Assembly: GCA_021204565.1 (NCBI GenBank)
Contig: JAJPZE010000066.1
Coordinates: forward strand, 1 to 10,919
DNA: 10,919 bases
Reading direction: 5' to 3'
DNA from: Prevotella sp.
GTDB lineage: Bacteria > Bacteroidota > Bacteroidia > Bacteroidales > Bacteroidaceae
In this document: positions 1 through 5,996 of the stretch, piece after piece
Layout: each line of letters begins with the position of its first letter
How positions within the stretch are numbered: the first letter of the stretch is position 1
Position numbers and translations under genes: made by a program
Notes under the pieces: generated by a model
Database searches by the model: none
The model's input: the letters and a program-made list of their open reading frames with translations, nothing else
What the model was told of the DNA's origin: nothing

Positions 1-1
1 C

Positions 2-1291
2 CTCTTTTTGATATTGAACGCGCGGAATGCGAACGCCATACCGGTTGTCGTCGTCGGCAGCGCGTTAGGGGTGATTTTGCCGTTCTGGCTTACGAAGATG
101 TTCAGCCGGAAGTGGAGGAAAGTGATTATGGGTAATTCGGGTTCGTACGTCATGGGGTTTGTTCTTGCGTACGCATTTTTCAGCTCTTTCGGCGCGGGAA
201 ACGATATCCATGCCGGCGAAAAGTTCGTTATCGCGCTGTCGATAATCATCTTCCCGGCTCTCGATGTGTTGCGCGTGGTTGGCAGCAGGGCACGGGACAG
301 CCGGAGCATCATCACTCCCGATCGCAATCAAATCAACTTCAAGCTTCTCCGGACCGGTATGCCGAGCGGCGCGATATTTCCCGTTTATCTCGTTCTGATA
401 TGTTGTTTTGCGGGCTTTGCGGCGTTGTTGCTCTACGCCGGCGCGTCGAAGACGCTGACCGTGTTGTCGGAAGTGGTGCTGTGGGTCGTAACCGAGCTCG
501 TCATAAATCGTTTTATCCGGAGCCGCGAGAAGCGTACTCAGCAGAGGGATTGGGACCGTGTGTACGGCAGAGAAGCTTGGAATGCGCATATCCCCTACGA
601 ACAAATTGCAGCCAAGCAATTGCGGTTCGGCGCGATGGGGCTGCCGGAGAAGTTTATCGCGGGCGACGAAACGGGCTTCATTGCGGACAGCATGAGCCGT
701 GTCGAAAAGGCGGGCAAGCGGGCGTTCGACATCGTTGTGTCGCTCTTTTGCCTTATAATCTTCTCGCCCTTGTTTCTGGTTTGTTACGTCTTAATCAAAC
801 TCGACGACGGGCAAAACGTCATCTACCGCCAGGAGCGTATCGGGCGTTTCGGCAAACCCTTCAATATCTATAAGTTCCGTACAATGCGTACCGACGCGGA
901 GAGTTTGGGGCCCCAACTAAGCCATGCGTTTGGCGAAGACGACCCGCGCCTGACGAAGACGGGGCGCTTTCTCCGCGCTCATCACTTAGACGAGCTCCCC
1001 CAGCTGTGGAATGTGTTGACGGGGGATATGACCCTTATAGGCTACCGCCCGGAGCGCAAATTTTATATAGATCAGATAATGGAGCACGACCCGCGCTACG
1101 CCTTTCTCTACCAGATACGCCCCGGCGTAACGTCTTACGCGACGCTCTACAACGGATATACCGACACGATGGAGAAGATGTTGCGCCGCCTCGAATTAGA
1201 TCTCTATTACCTCGCGCACCGCTCGGCGTGGTTCGATTGCAAGATATTGTTCCTCACGTTCGCCGCAATCGTCTTCGGCAAGAAATTCTGA
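2..1291 (+). CDS. Polysaccharide-initiating sugar transferase: WecA/MraY-like half fused to PglC/WcaJ-like phosphoglycosyl transferase (5' partial)
   Basis: The gene is cut by the left edge: the frame is open from base 2, so the TTG at 8 is probably not the start. Residues below count that TTG codon as 1. Residues 1-170 are hydrophobic and resemble the C-terminal half of WecA/MraY enzymes (sugar-1-phosphate transfer from UDP-sugar to undecaprenyl phosphate): MGNSGS at 41-46 and PDRNQINFKLL at 104-114. Residues 236-427 are a bacterial sugar transferase (mono-PGT) domain. It has a re-entrant membrane helix with Ser253-Pro254, KFRTM at 289-293, the catalytic Asp328-Glu329 dyad in LDELPQL, and GYRPE at 345-349 where GPRP is usual. 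In family terms the C-terminal domain loads the first sugar onto undecaprenyl phosphate at the inner membrane for O-antigen, capsule or glycoprotein glycans. The WecA-like half lacks the usual Asp of MGD and the HIHH motif, so I infer it is inactive. galE follows after 38 bp. Confidence 0.87.
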   Translation, partial: LFLILNARNANAIPVVVVGSALGVILPFWLTKMFSRKWRKVIMGNSGSYVMGFVLAYAFFSSFGAGNDIHAGEKFVIALSIIIFPALDVLRVVGSRARDSRSIITPDRNQINFKLLRTGMPSGAIFPVYLVLICCFAGFAALLLYAGASKTLTVLSEVVLWVVTELVINRFIRSREKRTQQRDWDRVYGREAWNAHIPYEQIAAKQLRFGAMGLPEKFIAGDETGFIADSMSRVEKAGKRAFDIVVSLFCLIIFSPLFLVCYVLIKLDDGQNVIYRQERIGRFGKPFNIYKFRTMRTDAESLGPQLSHAFGEDDPRLTKTGRFLRAHHLDELPQLWNVLTGDMTLIGYRPERKFYIDQIMEHDPRYAFLYQIRPGVTSYATLYNGYTDTMEKMLRRLELDLYYLAHRSAWFDCKILFLTFAAIVFGKKF

Positions 1292-1329
1292 CATATATAA
1301 CATAAATAACTATCAAACCTCATCCGATT

Positions 1330-2352
1330 ATGAAAATACTTTTAACAGGCGGTGCCGGATACATCGCAAGTCATACGCACATCGAGCTCCGCAAGGCGGG
1401 GCACGACGTGGTTGTAGTCGACAATTTTTACAACTCGCAACCCGAAGCGATACGGCGCGTGTCGGAGCTTCTCGGGGGCATCGACATACCTTTTTATCAG
1501 GTCGACGTCCGCGATAAAGAGGGCATGGAGCGCGTCTTCAGCGAGCATAAAATCGACGCCGTAATACATTTCGCCGGGCTTAAAGCCGTCGGCGAAAGCG
1601 TCGCAAAGCCCCTCGAATATTACGAGAACAATATGAACGGCACCTTCGTTCTTTTAGACACAATGCGCCGGCACGGGTGCAAAAACTTCATCTTCTCCTC
1701 CTCCGCAACCGTATACGGCGACCCCGCCGTTATACCCATTACCGAGGAGTGCCCCAAAGGGCAATGCACCAATCCCTACGGGAAGACAAAGTCGATGCTC
1801 GAAGATGTTCTCCTCGACGTACAGCACGCCGACCCGGATTGGAATGTCGTGCTCCTGCGCTATTTCAACCCCATTGGCGCTCATCCGTCGGGACGTATCG
1901 GCGAGAACCCCAACGGCATACCCAACAACCTCATGCCCTACATCACGCAGACCGCAATCGGCATCCGCAAGGAGCTCGGAGTGTTCGGAAACGATTACGA
2001 TACCCCCGACGGGACGGGCGTGAGGGATTATATCCACGTCTGCGACCTCGCAACGGGGCACGTCGCAGCCCTTAAAGCGATAGAGCGCAAATGCGGCGTC
2101 GCTATTTACAACCTCGGGACGGGGAAAGGGTATTCGGTTCTCGACATCGTCCGCGCCTTCGAGAAGGCGAACAACCTGAAAGTGCCTTACGTCATCAAGC
2201 CGCGCCGCGCGGGAGACATCGCAACCTGTTTCTGCGACCCCGCGAAAGCCCGCCGCGAGCTCGGTTGGGTGGCTCAATACGGCATCGAAGATATGTGCCG
2301 CGACTCCTGGAACTTTCAAAAGAACAACCCCAACGGATACGAAACGACGTAA
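1330..2352 (+). CDS. galE: UDP-glucose 4-epimerase
   Basis: This cytoplasmic NAD-dependent extended short-chain dehydrogenase interconverts UDP-glucose and UDP-galactose (in some homologues also UDP-GlcNAc and UDP-GalNAc). It serves galactose use and supplies sugars for surface glycans. At 340 residues it matches the family length. The Rossmann motif is TGGAGYIAS at 6-14, with the third glycine of GxxGxxG replaced by Ala13, which extended SDRs tolerate. The catalytic serine lies in SSSATVYG (Ser125), with Tyr150 and Lys154 in YGKTK. HFAGLKAVGES (80-90), RYFNPIGAHPSG and GTGVRDYIHV are almost as in E. coli GalE. The ATG at 1330 fits the family N-terminus. The leader is only 38 bp and A/T-rich, so co-transcription with the preceding sugar transferase gene is likely, and an intrinsic terminator follows the stop. 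Confidence is high. Confidence 0.97.
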   Translation: MKILLTGGAGYIASHTHIELRKAGHDVVVVDNFYNSQPEAIRRVSELLGGIDIPFYQVDVRDKEGMERVFSEHKIDAVIHFAGLKAVGESVAKPLEYYENNMNGTFVLLDTMRRHGCKNFIFSSSATVYGDPAVIPITEECPKGQCTNPYGKTKSMLEDVLLDVQHADPDWNVVLLRYFNPIGAHPSGRIGENPNGIPNNLMPYITQTAIGIRKELGVFGNDYDTPDGTGVRDYIHVCDLATGHVAALKAIERKCGVAIYNLGTGKGYSVLDIVRAFEKANNLKVPYVIKPRRAGDIATCFCDPAKARRELGWVAQYGIEDMCRDSWNFQKNNPNGYETT

Positions 2353-2381
2353 ACGGACCCGATAACAACACCCGTATAGAT

Positions 2382-2415
2382 AATGTGGTGTGCCCGCCCG
2401 GCGCACCACATTTTT
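2382..2415 (+). terminator. Rho-independent terminator of the galE transcript
   Basis: A 12-bp stem (2382-2393 with 2401-2412, containing one G-U pair) encloses the 7-base loop CCGCCCG and runs into a T-tract at 2411-2415. It begins 30 bp after the galE stop, so it most likely ends the sugar-transferase/galE transcript and separates it from pyrE. Confidence 0.85.
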
Positions 2416-2514
2416 CTTGCCGGAAGACAACGGCCCGGCACGCTTCTCCCGGCCTCGTCCGGCGCACTGAGCGTGAGTATGAAGAGTCTAATCATAAACA
2501 TCACCGTATCAATA

Positions 2515-2536
2515 ACTTGCGTATCAAACGGCAAGT
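2515..2536. repeat. Small inverted repeat (6-bp stem, 10-base loop)
   Basis: ACTTGC at 2515-2520 is complementary to GCAAGT at 2531-2536, and the stem could extend past one mismatch by two more pairs. The word GTATCAA occurs at 2506 and again at 2521, inside the loop. No T-tract follows, so it is not a terminator. It could be an operator or simple chance. Confidence 0.35.
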
Positions 2537-2565
2537 AATGGTTTAATGCTGACCATAACCTCATA

Positions 2566-2639
2566 TTAAGGGTACCCATAATATGGGGTTACGGGGTACC
2601 TTAACGTGTGTTTAAGGGTACCCATGATATGGGGTCACG
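2566..2639. repeat. Pair of 28-bp direct repeats with GGTACC cores and nested hairpins
   Basis: Two copies of a 28-base unit lie at 2566-2593 and 2612-2639, a 46-bp period. They differ at only two positions (26 of 28 identical), and each starts TTAAGGGTACCCAT. Between them GGGGTACCTTAA (2593-2604) is an inverted partial copy of the unit's left end. The first unit can therefore fold into a long bulged hairpin (2566-2604) with an inner CCCAT/ATGGG stem, and the second unit keeps only the inner stem. GGTACC occurs three times in 52 bp (2571, 2595, 2617). The cluster lies about 200 bp upstream of pyrE and 150 bp past the galE terminator. Its role is unknown: operator cluster, REP-like element or remnant of a mobile palindrome. 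Confidence 0.75.
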
Positions 2640-2689
2640 CTCCGCCTCGTCTCCATACGCCGAGAACGCCCGCTCGTACGCGGCGGAGC
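2639..2689. repeat. Inverted repeat GCTCCGCC / GGCGGAGC
   Basis: Eight bases at 2639-2646 are exactly complementary to 2682-2689, with a 35-base interval containing a smaller TCTC/GAGA pairing. It abuts the second unit of the GGTACC repeat cluster. There is no T-tract. It may be part of the same structured element, but the evidence is only the pairing. Confidence 0.35.
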
Positions 2690-2801
2690 CCGTTTATCCG
2701 CGCCCGGCATTCACGCGCACCGCATAAAGACGGTTGATGTTCGCGGGGGAGCAAAGCGCAAAAATATGTTTGTTTATCGCGCGTAATCATCATTATATTG
2801 T

Positions 2802-2809
2802 TAATTTTG
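2802..2809 (+). promoter_or_regulatory. Probable pyrE promoter, -7 box
   Basis: TAATTTTG matches the Bacteroidetes primary-sigma -7 consensus TAnnTTTG exactly and sits 27 bp before the pyrE ATG, giving a leader of about 20 bases. No TTTG lies at the usual 19-21 base spacing; the nearest upstream TTTG (2769-2772) is 29 bases away. The -33 element is therefore weak or absent, and the call rests on the -7 box and the A/T-rich context. Confidence 0.5.
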
Positions 2810-2836
2810 CCCGGAGAAATCAATATTGCAATTATA

Positions 2837-3472
2837 ATGAACGAAGGCGATAAGTTATTTTCGGCGATGTTGCTCAACCACGGGGCGATACGTATCAGTG
2901 CGGACAAACCGTTTGTTTGGGCTTCGGGTTGGCGGAGCCCGATCTATACCGACAACCGCAAGGTGCTTGCGCTCCCGGCTGTCCGTACATACGTTAAGGC
3001 GGCTCTTGCGCTCCTTATAGACCGGCATTTCCCTGCGGCGACGGCTGTTGCGGGGGTAGCTACGGGCGCCATTGCCCAGGGCGCGTTGGTGGCTGATATG
3101 CGGGGCTTGCCCTTCTGTTACGTGCGTTCGGCGGCGAAAGACCACGGCGCGGGCAACCTCATTGAAGGCGAATTGCCCGCCGGGAGCCGTGTGGTGGTGG
3201 TTGAAGACCTGATTTCAACCGGCGCGTCGTCGCTTAAAGCCGTCGGCGCGTTACGCGATGCGGGGTACGACGTTATCGGTATGGCGGCGAGCTTTACCTA
3301 TGGTTTCCCTGTCGCCGAAGAGGCGTTCCGCGCCGCCGGAGTGGAGCTCCGCGCCCTCACCGATTACACGACAACGATGGCTGTGGCTAACAAGCTCGGC
3401 CTCGTCTCCGACGCCGACGCCGCCCTCCTCGCCCGCTGGCGCGACGCGCCGGATACGTGGACGGGCAAGTAA
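2837..3472 (+). CDS. pyrE: Orotate phosphoribosyltransferase
   Basis: The enzyme joins orotate to PRPP to give orotidine 5'-monophosphate, the fifth step of UMP synthesis, in the cytoplasm. From the ATG at 2837 the product is 211 residues, the usual PyrE length. The PRPP-binding signature is VVVVEDLISTGASS at 119-132 with the acidic pair Glu123-Asp124. Arg97, Lys101 and His103 in YVRSAAKDHG form the catalytic-loop motif, and FVWASGWRSPIYTDNR near 26-41 is the conserved N-terminal substrate region. A TTG at 2798 in the same frame would add 13 residues, but it overlaps the likely promoter, so I chose the ATG. The next genes are a restriction-modification cassette, not further pyr genes. As I recall, related Bacteroidales have pyrE directly followed by an SRPBCC protein and argH. 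Confidence 0.96.
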   Translation: MNEGDKLFSAMLLNHGAIRISADKPFVWASGWRSPIYTDNRKVLALPAVRTYVKAALALLIDRHFPAATAVAGVATGAIAQGALVADMRGLPFCYVRSAAKDHGAGNLIEGELPAGSRVVVVEDLISTGASSLKAVGALRDAGYDVIGMAASFTYGFPVAEEAFRAAGVELRALTDYTTTMAVANKLGLVSDADAALLARWRDAPDTWTGK

Positions 3473-3544
3473 ACAAGCGATAATCGGCGTGAGGAATGAA
3501 GCCCGGAGCAACGCTGGACACGCATTGATATACAGCGCGACAGT

Positions 3545-4501
3545 ATGAGCGACAAATCGAATAATCAGGGCAGGGCATACGAGGCGGCATGCCTTAACGT
3601 GCTTGAGGCGGAAATCGGTCGTATGCGACGTGTTGTTGTTGTGCGCGGCAGAGCATTTCGGATAGATGAGGAGCTATTTGAAGAATTGCCGGAAGAGCTG
3701 AAAAAAACATACAAGACGAGTGCACTTGCCGCGGTTAAGAAGATATTTGAGTTGGAGCCGTGTATCCTTGAAGACGGCACCGACGCAGTTGAGCTGTCGA
3801 TACAGCAGGACACAAGGGGCGAGGAAGGTGATGTCAGGGACGTATTGATAGTGCGTCGTGATATTCATTGGGAGATAGGGCTTAGCCTCAAACACGATCA
3901 TTTTGCAGTCAAACACAGCCGTTTGAGCAACGTATTAGATTTTGGCGGGAAATGGTATAACGTGCCTTGCTCCGGCAAATACCGGACCTCTATTGCCCCG
4001 ATATTTGCTTATTTGGAAACCGAGAAGTCAAAGCACACAATGTTTCGAGACCTTCCCGACAAGGAGAGAGATGTGTATGTGCCGTTACTGACCGCATTTA
4101 TAGAGGAGATAAAGTTTCAGTATAAAACTCATAAAGATATTCCCGGCAAGTTGGTCGAGTATCTTTCGGGCAAATACGACTTTTATAAAATCATCAGCAT
4201 AGACAGGGAAAAATTGACACGTGTGCAGGCCTATAACACGCACGGGACACTCAACCGGCGGGGCAGGACACGAACCGCAACAATATACGTGCCTGTTGCT
4301 CCGTTACCTACACGTATTGTCAGCCTCGACTTCGCCCCGGGAAAAAGCAATACGGCAGAGCTGTATATGGATAACGGTTGGCAATTTTCTTTCCGAATAC
4401 ATAACGCTTCAACATACGTCGAAGCTTCGTTGAAGTTTGACATACAAGTAATCGGCGTGCCCGCGGCAATAATATCAATCAATTGCATATGGGGGCAATG
4501 A
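3545..4501 (+). CDS. HaeIII-family type II restriction endonuclease (predicted GGCC)
   Basis: The predicted role is cleavage of unmethylated GGCC in foreign DNA. The 318-residue product starts MSDKSNNQGRAYE, resembling the start of R.HaeIII as I remember it. The presumed catalytic core is GDVRDVLI at 95-102 (Asp99), then EIGLSLK at 110-116 (Glu110, Ser114, Lys116), a degenerate PD-(D/E)xK arrangement. It is followed by AVKHSRLS (121-128) and DFGGKW (132-137), a block typical of HaeIII-like endonucleases. The adjacent methyltransferase is unmistakably M.HaeIII-like, which supports the assignment. GC content is lower than in neighbours: the lines I counted are 33-52%, most of them 40-47%, against 55-60% in core genes, consistent with horizontal acquisition. 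Its stop overlaps the methyltransferase start. No controller (C) protein gene is present. One GGCC lies inside the gene, at 4228. Confidence 0.9.
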   Translation: MSDKSNNQGRAYEAACLNVLEAEIGRMRRVVVVRGRAFRIDEELFEELPEELKKTYKTSALAAVKKIFELEPCILEDGTDAVELSIQQDTRGEEGDVRDVLIVRRDIHWEIGLSLKHDHFAVKHSRLSNVLDFGGKWYNVPCSGKYRTSIAPIFAYLETEKSKHTMFRDLPDKERDVYVPLLTAFIEEIKFQYKTHKDIPGKLVEYLSGKYDFYKIISIDREKLTRVQAYNTHGTLNRRGRTRTATIYVPVAPLPTRIVSLDFAPGKSNTAELYMDNGWQFSFRIHNASTYVEASLKFDIQVIGVPAAIISINCIWGQ

Positions 4502-5487
4502 TGAACGTTATCAGTCTGTTTTCCGGCGCGGGAGGTCTTGATTTGGGCTTTCGTATGGCGGGGTTTACGACTGTTGCCGCTAATGAAATTGACGCGAAGA
4601 TATGCCCTACGTATCGGGCAAACTTCCCTTCGGTGCGTCTGATAGAGGGGGATATATGCCGTATCCCGTCGTCTGTTTTCCCTGACAATATTGTAGGTAT
4701 AATCGGCGGTCCGCCCTGTCAGTCGTGGAGCGAAGCGGGGTCGTTGCGGGGCATAAACGATGCCCGCGGGCGGTTGTTCTTTGAGTATATCCGCCTCATA
4801 CGCGACAAACAGCCTCTTTTCTTCTTGGCGGAGAACGTGTCGGGTATGCTTGCCGGACGTCATGCAACGGCGGTGAATGAGTTTATGCGCTTATTCGATG
4901 CGGCGGGATACAAAGTGTTTCGCAAACTGTTAAACGCGAACGACTACGACGTGGCGGAAGATCGCGAGCGCGTATTCTTTATCGGATTCCGCAAAGATTT
5001 GTCTCTCGCGTCGTTTGAGTTCCCCGCTCCCCGAGCGCACAAGCTTGTCTTGCGCGATTGTATTTGGGATTTGCGGCAGACCGCTATCCCGGCAAAGGCG
5101 CGGAACAAGACTAACGGCGAGGCGTGCATAACGGCGAACCACGAATATTATACCGGCGGTTACTCTCCGATATTTATGTCGCGCAACCGCGTGCGCTCTT
5201 GGGACGAGCCCGCCTTTACCGTACAAGCGAGCGGGCGGCAATGCCAGTTGCACCCGCAAGCACCCAAGATGCCGAAGACCAAGACCAACCGGCACGTGTT
5301 CGTCGAGGGCAGTGAAGGGCTTTACCGACGTCTGACCGTGCGCGAAGCGGCGCGTGTTCAGAGCTTCCCCGACGACTTCCGGTTCATCTATGAAGATGTC
5401 GATTACGGTTACAAGATGGTGGGTAACGCCGTGCCGGTCAATCTTGCACGCCATCTTGCAACGCAAATAATGAATACGATAAAATAA
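4501..5487 (+). CDS. DNA (cytosine-5)-methyltransferase, M.HaeIII-like (GGCC)
   Basis: It should methylate cytosine at C5 within GGCC (M.HaeIII targets the inner C) and protect the host from the partner endonuclease. The product has 328 residues (M.HaeIII about 330). In order: SAM motif I LFSGAGGLDLGF (6-17), motif IV GGPPCQSWSE with catalytic Cys73, motif VI ENV (111-113), a degenerate motif VIII DVAEDRER (150-157), the target-recognition region with NRVRSWDEPAF and TVQASGRQCQLHPQAP (about 228-254), motif IX RRLTVREAARVQSFPDD, and motif X VGNAVPVNLA. The target-recognition block is nearly identical to M.HaeIII as I recall it, so GGCC specificity is likely. ATG 4501 matches the M.HaeIII N-terminus; ATG 4498 and further upstream starts in frame are possible. 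The start overlaps the endonuclease stop, so translation is probably coupled. The gene contains no GGCC. Confidence 0.96.
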   Translation: MNVISLFSGAGGLDLGFRMAGFTTVAANEIDAKICPTYRANFPSVRLIEGDICRIPSSVFPDNIVGIIGGPPCQSWSEAGSLRGINDARGRLFFEYIRLIRDKQPLFFLAENVSGMLAGRHATAVNEFMRLFDAAGYKVFRKLLNANDYDVAEDRERVFFIGFRKDLSLASFEFPAPRAHKLVLRDCIWDLRQTAIPAKARNKTNGEACITANHEYYTGGYSPIFMSRNRVRSWDEPAFTVQASGRQCQLHPQAPKMPKTKTNRHVFVEGSEGLYRRLTVREAARVQSFPDDFRFIYEDVDYGYKMVGNAVPVNLARHLATQIMNTIK

Positions 5488-5531
5488 ACATTATACAAAG
5501 ACGTTTATATATCAGAAAAAGAGCATAAGTT

Positions 5532-5996
5532 ATGAAAGAGGCGAGCGAAGTGAGGACGATATATGCGCCGGTAGAGCGGGTATATGCCGTTTTGTCCGAC
5601 CTTGAGAATATCCGTCCGGTTATAAATCGCATGCTGTCGGACGAGGCGGTGCAGAGCCGGATGCCGGAGGACAGGCGCGACGAGATTAATTCGACGTTGC
5701 GCAATGCCGGGCTCTCGCGGGACAGGATAGAGGTTTCGTCGCCTCTCGGGGGGACGATGTCGATGGTTATAGCCGGGCGCGAGGAGAACAAATGCGTAAA
5801 ATACGCGACGGAGAAATCGCCCGTCGGGGCGCGCATATGGGTGCAGATGTTGCCTCAGGGCGCGTCTCAAACGGCGGTTAAGGTTACTGCGGAGGTCGAC
5901 GTACCCGCCTTTCTCAAGCCGGTGATCGGGTCGAGAGTGAAGACGGGAGCGGAGCAATTGGCCGACGCGCTGACACATATAAACTATCAGGAGTAA
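5532..5996 (+). CDS. SRPBCC (START/polyketide cyclase-like) family protein
   Basis: This is a 154-residue soluble protein without signal peptide or membrane segment. The N-terminus (SEVRTIYAPVERVYAVLSDLENI) is the typical opening of SRPBCC helix-grip proteins: a first beta strand, then a helix at V/I-YAVLSDLENI. Strands follow with GGTMSMVIAGREENKCVKY near 73-92 and VKVTAEVDVPAF, then a C-terminal amphipathic helix (TGAEQLADALTHIN). The family binds hydrophobic ligands in a central cavity, and no substrate or catalytic residues can be assigned here. The stop and the argH start share one base (TAATG at 5994-5998), so the two are co-transcribed and probably translationally coupled. The 44-bp A/T-rich gap upstream marks the right edge of the restriction-modification cassette. 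Confidence 0.82.
   Translation: MKEASEVRTIYAPVERVYAVLSDLENIRPVINRMLSDEAVQSRMPEDRRDEINSTLRNAGLSRDRIEVSSPLGGTMSMVIAGREENKCVKYATEKSPVGARIWVQMLPQGASQTAVKVTAEVDVPAFLKPVIGSRVKTGAEQLADALTHINYQE

Larger units (their letters stand above)
2353..2836. other. 484-bp non-coding stretch between galE and pyrE
   Basis: I see no convincing gene here on either strand. In order it holds the galE terminator (2382-2415), a 6-bp inverted repeat TGCCGG/CCGGCA (2418-2440), another 6-bp hairpin ACTTGC/GCAAGT with a 10-base loop (2515-2536), the GGTACC repeat cluster (2566-2639), an 8-bp inverted repeat GCTCCGCC/GGCGGAGC (2639-2689), and the A/T-rich promoter and leader of pyrE (from about 2760). Two of the window's fourteen GGCC tetramers lie here, at 2432 and 2451. 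It is much longer than any other spacer in the window, the rest being 72 bp or less. Confidence 0.6.

Noticed and set aside
1330..1371. Loss of the third glycine in the GalE Rossmann motif (Ala13) considered as inactivation
   Set aside because: Extended SDR enzymes tolerate Ala at this place, and the catalytic Ser/Tyr/Lys residues and full length are kept.
2418..2440. Inverted repeat TGCCGG/CCGGCA considered as a second terminator
   Set aside because: The stem is only 6 bp, the loop is 11 bases, and no T-tract follows.
2316..2579. Antisense frame of 87 codons across the galE terminator, starting in the repeat cluster
   Set aside because: It runs through the terminator hairpin into the galE 3' end, has no recognisable protein character, and owes its openness to composition.
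2566..2639. GGTACC repeats considered as a minimal CRISPR array
   Set aside because: There are only two units, the spacer contains an inverted copy of the unit, and no cas genes are nearby.
2798..2836. Upstream TTG start for pyrE adding 13 residues
   Set aside because: The added part does not resemble PyrE and overlaps the TAATTTTG promoter box; the ATG at 2837 gives the usual length.
3481..4459. The 11-mer TAATCGGCGTG at 3481-3491 and again at 4449-4459, considered as a trace of insertion
   Set aside because: Several 11-mer matches are expected by chance in 11 kb, and the copies lie one outside and one inside the cassette, not at its two edges.
4483..4500. Upstream starts (TTG 4483, ATG 4489, ATG 4498) for the methyltransferase
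   Set aside because: M.HaeIII begins directly with M-N-[LV]-ISLFSGAGG, matching ATG 4501. ATG 4498 adds only one Met and cannot be excluded.
4231..4863. Long antisense frame opposite the R-M gene junction (210 codons)
   Set aside because: Both overlapping + strand genes are clear family members, and the antisense product has no recognisable domain. It is a shadow frame of G/C-biased coding sequence.
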